Below, piece by piece: positions 33,631 to 40,039 of a DNA stretch of 40,039 nucleotides. The position numbers and the translations under genes are program-made. The first letter of the stretch is position 1, and every line of letters begins with the position of its first letter. Source of the stretch: a bacterium (GTDB lineage Bacteria > Sysuimicrobiota > Sysuimicrobiia > Sysuimicrobiales > Segetimicrobiaceae); NCBI GenBank assembly GCA_035308905.1, contig DATGFS010000002.1, positions 1-40,039 on the forward strand, in the 5' to 3' direction. The notes beneath the pieces are model-generated. The model worked only from the letters and a program-made list of their open reading frames with translations, did no database searches and had not been told where the DNA came from.

Positions 33631-35036
33631 TTCGCCTCCTCCTCTTTGCGCACGACGAGGTGCAGGCCCCGAACCTGGACGACGCGGACGCGCTGACCTG
33701 CCGGGATCGCGCCGTTCTCCGACTCCGCGCTCCACAGCTCGCCGTCGACGAACACCGTCCCGGACGGCCCGAGGTCGCTGCGGGTTACGCCGATCGCGCC
33801 GAGGAGCGCCTCCCGGCCCGTATAGACCTTCTGGGCCTGCGCGCGGATGCCGGCGCCGACGGCGAACGCGAAGAATGCCGCGGTCAGCGCGGCCATGGTG
33901 AGAATCAGCGTGATCGAGATGCGGAGAAAGGGCGCCTGCCGCTCCGTGAGCAGCAGCGAGCCGAAAACGAACGCGGCGAGCCCGCCGGCCGTGAGGATCC
34001 CGTGGCTCGGCACCTTGATGTCGGCGATGAACAGGATGAGCGCAAACCCGATGAGCAGCAGGCCCGCGAGGTTCACCTCGATCACGGCGAAGGACGCGAG
34101 CGCGAGGATGAGCGCGAGCCCGCCGATCACGCCCGGGAAGACCGACCCGGGGTTGCTCAATTCGAAGATGATGCCGTAGATCGCCATCGTCATCAGCACG
34201 AACCCGATGTTCGGGTCGCTCAGCACGAGCAGAAACCGCTCGGTCGCGTCCATCGGGTTCTCGACGAGGCGGGCGCCGCGCGTGTGGAGAACCCGGGCAC
34301 CGCCCGGGGTCAGGACCTTGCGGCCGTCGACCGCGGCCAGCAGCGCCTGCGGGCTGTCGGCGATGAGGTCGATGACGTGGAGGCGCAGGGCCTCCTCCTC
34401 GGTGATGGAGACGCTCTCGCGAACCGCCCGCTCCGCCCAGTCGGGGTTGCGGCCGCGCCGGGCCGCGAAGCCGCGGATTTCCGCGACCGCGTCGTTCGTC
34501 ACCTTGGCGATCATGGTCTTGTCCTCGGCGGTGGTCCCGCCGCCCGGGGCGACGTTGACGGGATGCGCCGCCCCGAGGTGCGTCGTCGGGGCCATCGCGG
34601 CGACGTTCGCGGCATACGTGACGAACACGCCGGCCGACGCCGCGCGCGCGCCGCTCGGCCAGACGTAGACGATCGTGGGCGTCGGCGATGCCAGGAGCGC
34701 CTTGGCGATCTGGTCCATCGACGTCAAGAGGCCGCCCGGCGTGTCCAACTCGATGATGAGGGCCTCCGCGCCGTCCGACGATGCCTGGCGCAGCCCGCGG
34801 AGAACGTAGCGCGCCGTCGCCGGGCCGATAATCCCGTTGAGCTGGACGACGTCGACGACCCGCGCCGCGCCCGAGGAACCCGCGGGTGCCGCCGGCGGCT
34901 GCGCGGGGACGGCCCCGAACGCGGCGGTACCGGACCCGAGCGCGGACGCGGCGAAGGCGACCGGCGCCGCGAGCAGCAGCGCCGCGAGGAGGCGGGCGCC
35001 CGCCCGCACGGCACGACGGCGCACGGAGACGTTCAT
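33627..35036 (-). CDS. NfeD1b-type membrane serine protease
   Basis: A 469-residue protein. A signal sequence (residues 10-40) leads into a ClpP-class protease domain with [10 protein letters not shown] (94-103), the nucleophile Ser134 (RAASAG) and a general-base Lys (K173 or K178, by comparison with archaeal PH1510). Four or five membrane helices (about 270-400) come next and then a C-terminal NfeD/OB domain ([14 protein letters not shown]). It should cleave the slipin encoded next, adjusting membrane domains. Substrates other than slipin are unknown. Confidence 0.94.
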   Translation of the reverse strand: MNVSVRRRAVRAGARLLAALLLAAPVAFAASALGSGTAAFGAVPAQPPAAPAGSSGAARVVDVVQLNGIIGPATARYVLRGLRQASSDGAEALIIELDTPGGLLTSMDQIAKALLASPTPTIVYVWPSGARAASAGVFVTYAANVAAMAPTTHLGAAHPVNVAPGGGTTAEDKTMIAKVTNDAVAEIRGFAARRGRNPDWAERAVRESVSITEEEALRLHVIDLIADSPQALLAAVDGRKVLTPGGARVLHTRGARLVENPMDATERFLLVLSDPNIGFVLMTMAIYGIIFELSNPGSVFPGVIGGLALILALASFAVIEVNLAGLLLIGFALILFIADIKVPSHGILTAGGLAAFVFGSLLLTERQAPFLRISITLILTMAALTAAFFAFAVGAGIRAQAQKVYTGREALLGAIGVTRSDLGPSGTVFVDGELWSAESENGAIPAGQRVRVVQVRGLHLVVRKEEEAK

Positions 35037-35073
35037 GCCGTGCTGTTCTACGCTACTGGAAGGGGTCCTGTCC

Positions 35074-35895
35074 CTAGATCAACGAGCGCGCCATGGTCAG
35101 GCAGGCCACCGTGACCGTGAACGCCTGCTCGGCGTCCTTGGCCTTGAAGGCCGTCGCCCGCGCGTTGAGGCGCGTCACGCCGGGAATCAGCGTGCAGCGG
35201 TCGGCCATCGACGTGTACATCCAATCGATCTCGAGGTTGATGGGCCTCGCCACCACAAACGGCTTGAGGTCGCGCGCGCGCTTGAGCGCCTTGGCCGCCC
35301 CCTCCTTGATGCGCCGCCGGGCTTCGACCGGCTGGTACGAGCGCGCCGCGACCCGCCCGATCGCTTCCTTGACCGCGACGGCCTCGACGTGCGGGATGAG
35401 CCTCTTGACCTGCTGCACGGCGGTGCCGTCGCCGGTGACGAGGGCGACGGGGACTTTGAAGTGGCCGGCCAGCGCGGCGTTGAGACCCGCCTCCCCGACG
35501 ACCAGGTTGCCGAGCTTGACCTGCCGGACGCACGCGCCGCTGTAGGTGTGGTCGAGAACCGCATCCTGCGTGCCGGCGGCGGCGTGGTAGCCGGTGAAGA
35601 AGACGGCGTCGAACGAGGCGTCGATGCCCTGCATCATGCTGTAGGGCTTCGGACTCCCGCTCACCAGCTGCGCCTGCGGGTGGAGCTCTTCGATGAGAAG
35701 ATTGCGCATCGTGGCGTGCGAATCGTTCACCACGATCTCCTTCGCCCCGGACTCGAGCGCGCCGAGAATCGCCGCGTTGACTTCTTCGGTCATGAGCCGC
35801 CGGAACCGGTTGTAATCCGGGCGGCCCTCGCGGGTTTGCTCGGCGTCGGTAATGCCGGCCGTACCCTCCATGTCCGCGGAAATGAAAACCTTCAT
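35074..35895 (-). CDS. M55 family D-aminopeptidase (DppA-like)
   Basis: A 273-residue zinc D-aminopeptidase. Metal and catalytic residues line up with Bacillus DppA: D8 and E10 (ISADMEG), H60 (NDSHATMRN), H104 (TGYHAAAG), H116 (DHTYSG) and E135 (VVGEAGLN). The family forms decamers that release N-terminal D-amino acids from peptides, as in recycling of wall peptides. No dpp transporter is adjacent. GGGGGGG-type purine run precedes the ATG. Probably transcribed from the 120-nt gap upstream. Confidence 0.93.
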   Translation of the reverse strand: MKVFISADMEGTAGITDAEQTREGRPDYNRFRRLMTEEVNAAILGALESGAKEIVVNDSHATMRNLLIEELHPQAQLVSGSPKPYSMMQGIDASFDAVFFTGYHAAAGTQDAVLDHTYSGACVRQVKLGNLVVGEAGLNAALAGHFKVPVALVTGDGTAVQQVKRLIPHVEAVAVKEAIGRVAARSYQPVEARRRIKEGAAKALKRARDLKPFVVARPINLEIDWMYTSMADRCTLIPGVTRLNARATAFKAKDAEQAFTVTVACLTMARSLI

Positions 35896-35983
35896 GCGCT
35901 CCCCCCCTGTGGTATCGCGCGGGCGTAACGCGACGCGGCGCGTGTTTGCACTACGTGCCGTGCGCCGAGACTTCCTTTAATCG

Positions 35984-35997
35984 GGCCGAAAGCGGCC
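35984..35997. terminator. Small hairpin after the asparaginase gene
   Basis: GGCCG and CGGCC (35984-35988 and 35993-35997) form a 5-bp stem with an AAAG loop, just past the asparaginase stop. No T-run follows on the minus strand (GATTAAAGG), so termination is doubtful. The rest of the 120-nt gap shows no clear promoter. Confidence 0.25.
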
Positions 35998-36015
35998 GTA
36001 ACGGTGTCGGGGCCG

Positions 36016-37047
36016 CTACGCGTCGTGGAGTTGAACGAGCGGCCGGATCGCGCCGACGACGTCCCCGCGGGTGTTGAGCACCTTGGGCTGGGCGTGGACC
36101 GCGAGCGCCTGGGTCTCGGCGGGCCCCGCGGCGCCGAGCTGCCGCAGCACCTCGACGAGGATGGGGCCCATCGCCCGCGCGTTCCCGTCTTCGATTTTGA
36201 CGGCGATCCCGAGCCCCCGGCTGCGCAGGGCGATCCCAAAACCGCCCTCCGCCCCGCCTTTGCAGAAAAGCCGGTCCCCCATGACCTCCATCAACGAGGT
36301 CGCCAGCCGGCCGGTCCCCGACACCATCACGGGGTGGGCGGCTATCGCGTCCCCGATGCGGCGCACCGCGGCGGCGCGGGGGGGCGGGAGGCCGGCCGGG
36401 TCCGCGAGGCGGCCGAAGGCCTGCGCGAGCTGCCCGACGGTGGCATGAAATGTCGGAACGCCGCACCCGTCCGTCGCCTGCGGCAGCGGGTCGCCATTTG
36501 AGCAGAACTCCGCGATGATCGTCGCGATCCGGCGCTGCAGCGGATGGGTGGGCTCGAGGTACGTCTCCGTCGGCCAGCCGTAGAGCCGGCACGACGCCAG
36601 CATCCCGGAGTGCTTCCCGGAACAGTTGCTGTGGATCGCTTCGGGCGCGCGGCCGGCGCGGGCGAGCGCGGCCGCCGTCGCGGGATCGTGCGGCACGTGC
36701 GGGCCGCACCGCAGCGCCGAGGAATCGAGCCCGATCTTCGACAGGATCGACCGCACCGCGTCGAGGTGCACCGGCTCCGCGGCGTGCGATGCGCAGATCA
36801 CGGCGAGCTCCGGCCCGGTCAGCTCGAACTTTTCCACGCCGCCGCCCTCGACGAGCGGCAGCGCCTGCAGGGGTTTGCAGGCGGATCGCAGGTACAGCGG
36901 CAGCGCCGGATCGCCCGCGGCGTAGCGCACGTGTCCGTCGCGGTCCGCGACCACCACGGCGCCGCGGTGGACGGACTCCACCCGTCCGCCGCGCTCGACG
37001 ACGGCGAGCGGAACAATGGCATCACGACTCGGCACCAACCCCGTCAT
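36016..37047 (-). CDS. L-asparaginase II (Rhizobium etli ReAV type)
   Basis: A 343-residue Asparaginase_II (PF06089) protein. The Ser-x-x-Lys pair (S55, K58 in RSACKP), NCSGKHSGML (C142, K145) and TDGCGVP (C195) correspond to the catalytic and zinc-binding residues of ReAV, a class unrelated to E. coli asparaginases. It should hydrolyse asparagine to aspartate. No signal peptide, so cytoplasmic. ATG 37047 overlaps the stop of the C26 gene (ATGA). The open frame upstream is a shadow. Confidence 0.93.
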   Translation of the reverse strand: MTGLVPSRDAIVPLAVVERGGRVESVHRGAVVVADRDGHVRYAAGDPALPLYLRSACKPLQALPLVEGGGVEKFELTGPELAVICASHAAEPVHLDAVRSILSKIGLDSSALRCGPHVPHDPATAAALARAGRAPEAIHSNCSGKHSGMLASCRLYGWPTETYLEPTHPLQRRIATIIAEFCSNGDPLPQATDGCGVPTFHATVGQLAQAFGRLADPAGLPPPRAAAVRRIGDAIAAHPVMVSGTGRLATSLMEVMGDRLFCKGGAEGGFGIALRSRGLGIAVKIEDGNARAMGPILVEVLRQLGAAGPAETQALAVHAQPKVLNTRGDVVGAIRPLVQLHDA

Positions 37048-37841
37048 AAGGCGCGGCGGCCCCGGGAAGCCGCACCAGTTCCGCGACTTTCCGGGGCGGG
37101 CACACGGACGCCTCGGGCCGCCCGGACGAGCTCGACGAACAGACGCCGGTGCGCCGGCCCGGTGCGCCACATCCGCTCGGGGTGCCATTGGACGCCGAGC
37201 ACCCAGCGGCAGCCCGGCGCCTCCACCGCCTCGATCAGCTCCGGCGTGCCGGGCTCGATCGCCTTGGCCGTCACCACCAGCCCGGGCGCCACCTGCGCGA
37301 TCGCCTGGTGGTGGAACGTGTTGACCCCGAGCCGGTCGCCGCCGGCGATCTCCCGGAGCCGGCTGTCCGGGGCGACCTCGACCTCGTGCACGGTCGCGTC
37401 GAGCGCGGCGTCGGGCCGCGATTTACGCTGCTGATGACTCCAGGCCTGCCGGCCGGTGCGTTCGACATCGAGGTCCTGGACGAGCGTCCCGCCGAGCGCG
37501 ACGTTGAGCACCTGGATGCCGCGGCAGACCGCGAGCACCGGCAGGTCGCGCCGCACGGCTTCGCGCACGAGCGGCAGCTCCAGCGCGTCGCGCTGGGCGT
37601 CCACTTCCACGGACATCGCGGGGTCGATATCCTGACCGTACTCCCTGGGATCGATGTCGAGCCCGCCCGTGAGCACAAGGCCGTCCACGCGATCCAGCGC
37701 GTCCTGCCCGGCGCCCGGCTGAATCGGCACCGGCGTCCCGCCGGCGTTCTCGACCGCTTCGACGTACGCCTGAAAGGCCTTCTGTTCGAACTCCGTGCGG
37801 GTGGCACCGACGATGCCGATCCGCGGACGATCTTCGGTCAC
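37044..37841 (-). CDS. Class C26 gamma-glutamyl hydrolase (PuuD-like)
   Basis: A 265-residue glutamine-amidotransferase-fold hydrolase. GLVLTGGLDIDP (about 54-65), the nucleophile Cys106 (AVCRGIQVLN), NTFHHQAI and GVQWHPE with the catalytic His-Glu are intact. Relatives cut gamma-glutamyl-GABA or other gamma-glutamyl amides. GTG 37841 with AAGGAGTGA upstream is the start; TTG 37868 is unlikely. Overlap with the asparaginase gene suggests joint use of amide-containing amino acids. Confidence 0.93.
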   Translation of the reverse strand: MTEDRPRIGIVGATRTEFEQKAFQAYVEAVENAGGTPVPIQPGAGQDALDRVDGLVLTGGLDIDPREYGQDIDPAMSVEVDAQRDALELPLVREAVRRDLPVLAVCRGIQVLNVALGGTLVQDLDVERTGRQAWSHQQRKSRPDAALDATVHEVEVAPDSRLREIAGGDRLGVNTFHHQAIAQVAPGLVVTAKAIEPGTPELIEAVEAPGCRWVLGVQWHPERMWRTGPAHRRLFVELVRAARGVRVPAPESRGTGAASRGRRAL

Positions 37842-37900
37842 AGAATCACTCCTTCGATCCACGCGCAATCACCGTTTCGCGCGGCTCTTTCTACGCTCAT

Positions 37901-37927
37901 GGTATAGCGACCGGAAATGTGATGCAA
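37901..37927 (-). promoter_or_regulatory. Possible promoter of the C26-asparaginase pair
   Basis: Minus strand TTGCAT (37927-37922) and TATACC (37906-37901), with a short 15-nt spacer. About 60 nt before GTG 37841. Spacing is not ideal. Confidence 0.35.
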
Positions 37928-37987
37928 GGACGACCCAACCGCGCTCGAACGCCCGCCCCGCACGACCCGTTCGCGTGGTCTCCCCGG

Positions 37988-38026
37988 AGAAAACCGGGTG
38001 GCCCCCCGGTTGTCCGGGAGGCCACC
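37988..38026 (-). terminator. Intrinsic terminator of the SLH porin gene
   Basis: GGTGGCC...CCGG (37997-38009) pairs with CCGG...GGCCACC (38014-38026): 13 bp with one mismatch and a TTGT loop. On the minus strand CGGTTTTCTCC follows. About 27 nt after the porin stop. Confidence 0.75.
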
Positions 38027-38052
38027 ACGGAGCGGTGCGCGGATCCGGAGAT

Positions 38053-39822
38053 TTAGAAGTTGTAGTTAATCTCCGACCGGTACAACGTGTACTGCGAAAT
38101 CCCGTTGATCCGCTGGTTCTCCACGCGGGTGTAGAGCGAGGCCCCGGGCGCGAACCGGTACACCACCCCGACCCGCCACTCGGTGATCCCCATCCCGTTG
38201 GAAATGTTGTTGCCGGTCACGTACGCACCCAGGAAGCCCCACTGATCCGTGATGTCAAACGAGACATCGCCGGTGAAGATCTGGGCGTTGCCCGGGCCGA
38301 CCGTGCCGCTGATGTCGTAGTCGACGTCGCTCTGGTACGGGGCATAGAAGTTGACGCCCGCGTTCTCGTACGCGAGCGTGACCGCGAGCTTGTGCCCGAT
38401 CCCCGTCATTGCGCCGAGGTCAAACACGGCGTCGACGTAGTACGCGCTGTCCGTGATGCCGCCCGTCCCGTCGTTCCACCCGGCGATCTCAGCGTCAAGA
38501 TGGATCCCCGGCACGACGTCCCAGGTGGCGTACCCGCCGCCGCCCGAGCCGAGCGCATGACACTCGATACCGCCCTGGCTGGTGCCGCCGCCCGATTGGG
38601 ACTGCAGCGTGCCGTTCGCCACCGCCGGACACTTGGCCGTCGGCGGGTTGGTGAGCGGCGTGTTCGGGTTGCCGTACACGTGCCACAGCGCGCTCGTCGC
38701 GTTCGTCGGGAACGTCGGCGACGCCGCGTTGATGTTGTTCGCTACGTAGTACCCACCGACGCGCAGGCCCGGAATGATCCGGATGTTGGCATCCACCCCG
38801 TAGGCATCCTCGCCCAGGAAGTAGGTGCTGCCGCCGGTCGGACCCAGGACGCGCCATACCGCCGCCTGCCACGTGAAGTCCGCCCACGCCGGGACGTTGC
38901 CGGACAGCCGCAACCCGTCCCAGATCGCCGTCCCGCTGTTGCCGTTCGAGGCGCCGTACGTGTCAGACGTCGTGTTCACCAGCAGCCCGTGCGGGCCGAA
39001 CTGCAGCGGCAGCATCCCAAACCCGTTCAGGATGCCGCCCATCCGCCCCAGCTGAATCCGCAGCGGCCAGCCCCACGCATGGTTCCAGTCGAAATAGAAC
39101 TCCGCGATGTTCGCAAACTGGTAGCACGGCGTGCCGCCGTTACACCCGGCGCCCGCACCACCCGCGCCGCCCGACGCATACCCCGCCCCGTTAAACGTGG
39201 ACGGCGTGCTCGTCAGGCCGGTCGACAGCTCCAGCCCCAGGATCGCGTGCACGTCGGGCGCTACGCTCCCGTCAAACATCAACTTGCCGCCCATCCGGGC
39301 GCGGAACACCGTCGGTGACGTCCCGCTGTCCGTCGAGAACGTGTTCTGGCTCCCGTTCAGGCTCGCCCCGGAACCGGACGGGCCGCCGTCATACCGGAAC
39401 CGCCACCGGCCCGTGATCTTCACGTTGTCCAGCCGGGCCTTGATCGCGTTCAGCTCTTCTTCGATCGCCGTCACCCGTACGCCCAGCGCCGCCAGTTCGG
39501 CCCGAAACTCGTTGATCAGCCGCTGCAGCGCTTCCAGATCCGCCCGGGTCACCTGTGGCGCCGGCGCCGGTGCCGGAATCTGAATGCTCTCGATCCGCGC
39601 CAGTAACCGGGCCACCACCATCGCCATTTCGTACCGCGTCATGGCGCGGTCACCCTTGAACGTCCCGTCGGGATAGCCCTCGACGAGCCCCTTCGCCGCG
39701 AGCTCAGCGATCGCGTCGTATGCCCAGTGGTTCGTAGGCACATCGGCGAACGGCTGCGCAAACGCGGGGGCGACCATCGCGAACATGACCACGGCAGCAG
39801 TGATAATTGCGATATGTCTCAT
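38053..39822 (-). CDS. SLH-domain outer-membrane porin
   Basis: About 589 residues. Signal peptide 1-22 (cleavage AFA/QP), then one SLH domain (about 24-75: FADVPTNHWAYDAI, GYPDGTFKGDRAMTRYEMAMVVARLL), a Pro/Ala linker, a coiled coil (about 90-130, EALQRLINEFRAELAALG) and a long beta-rich barrel with alternating aromatic strands, ending YRSEINYNF with a C-terminal Phe. This is the plan of Thermus Slp/SlpA-like and cyanobacterial SOM porins, where SLH holds the outer membrane to the wall. ATG 39822 fits AAGGGGG spacing better than ATG 39831. One Cys pair lies in an exposed loop. Confidence 0.92.
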   Translation of the reverse strand: MRHIAIITAAVVMFAMVAPAFAQPFADVPTNHWAYDAIAELAAKGLVEGYPDGTFKGDRAMTRYEMAMVVARLLARIESIQIPAPAPAPQVTRADLEALQRLINEFRAELAALGVRVTAIEEELNAIKARLDNVKITGRWRFRYDGGPSGSGASLNGSQNTFSTDSGTSPTVFRARMGGKLMFDGSVAPDVHAILGLELSTGLTSTPSTFNGAGYASGGAGGAGAGCNGGTPCYQFANIAEFYFDWNHAWGWPLRIQLGRMGGILNGFGMLPLQFGPHGLLVNTTSDTYGASNGNSGTAIWDGLRLSGNVPAWADFTWQAAVWRVLGPTGGSTYFLGEDAYGVDANIRIIPGLRVGGYYVANNINAASPTFPTNATSALWHVYGNPNTPLTNPPTAKCPAVANGTLQSQSGGGTSQGGIECHALGSGGGGYATWDVVPGIHLDAEIAGWNDGTGGITDSAYYVDAVFDLGAMTGIGHKLAVTLAYENAGVNFYAPYQSDVDYDISGTVGPGNAQIFTGDVSFDITDQWGFLGAYVTGNNISNGMGITEWRVGVVYRFAPGASLYTRVENQRINGISQYTLYRSEINYNF

Positions 39823-39831
39823 GCTGCCCAT

Positions 39832-40039
39832 TCCCCCTTGCTGCTGTGATGTCGGGCTGGGGGCAGAGGCGTCAGGCTCGAGTGACCGTGTTTTCTCGCG
39901 CCGTCCGTCCTCCGACCGCTACCCGCGTGTCCCCCGTTCCCGGCCCCGTCCTCTGTGCCGCCCCCTCCTCTCCGGACGAGACCCGCTGCGGCCCCTGGCC
40001 GCGCGGACCGGGTGACAACTCAAGAGCCATGACTGAAAA
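39832..40039. other. Upstream region of the porin gene, no gene seen
   Basis: The last 208 nt hold a C-rich plus strand with no convincing coding frame, promoter hexamers or hairpin with a T-tract. The porin promoter must lie here or beyond the window edge. Confidence 0.4.

Overview
The window is GC-rich bacterial chromosome, by eye roughly two thirds G+C or more. It is dominated by tightly packed core-metabolism operons in which stop and start codons overlap (ATGA, GTGA, TGATG) and GTG starts are common. Three features point to a double-membraned organism from the terrabacterial side of the tree (Armatimonadota, CSP1-3/Sysuimicrobiota, Deinococcota or similar): an outer-membrane barrel protein with an N-terminal SLH domain, coiled coil and C-terminal Phe; Bacillus-type PurS/PurQ/small PurL and Fe-S PurF; and a CIRCE operator before groESL. 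This placement is inferred from gene content only.

Layout. (1) 1-1348: a decayed insertion sequence with doubled inverted termini and a transposase that has lost part of its catalytic domain. (2) 1447-3063: a secreted Gly/His-rich protein diverging from a DUF92 membrane protein. (3) 3074-4353: two small minus-strand genes, a GNAT acetyltransferase and a His-rich conserved hypothetical. Each is preceded by its own consensus promoter and a short structured leader RNA ending in an intrinsic terminator. The two leaders resemble each other and share a covarying closing stem, so they look like two copies of one unrecognised riboswitch-like attenuator. (4) 4350-19401: a 14-gene minus-strand run, purD-E-A-B-C-S-Q-L-F-M-N-H followed by a sugar nucleotidyltransferase and GmhB. 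The twelve pur genes cover the de novo route to AMP apart from PurK; GMP-branch genes are also absent here. The purD promoter is bracketed by two identical 15-bp repeats.

(5) 19630-25317: a plus-strand operon with an unusual mix: a KAS II condensing enzyme, a FabL-type enoyl reductase, both subunits of a glutaconate-type CoA-transferase, a BadH-like dehydrogenase and a PlsX-like acyltransferase. It suggests a route feeding unusual acyl groups into phospholipid. (6) 25409-27160: a lower-GC AAA ATPase/TOPRIM (OLD-like) gene, probably a transferred defence gene, lying between plsX and the groE operon. (7) 27226-29275: groES-groEL with a sigma-A promoter, CIRCE and terminator.

(8) 29348-35895, minus strand: a cupin, the t6A tRNA-modification set tsaE-tsaB-rimI-tsaD, a slipin/NfeD membrane-protease pair, and an M55 D-aminopeptidase. 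(9) 36016-37841: a class C26 glutamine-amidotransferase-like hydrolase overlapping an L-asparaginase II. (10) 38053-39822: the SLH porin. No tRNA, rRNA or CRISPR array was seen.
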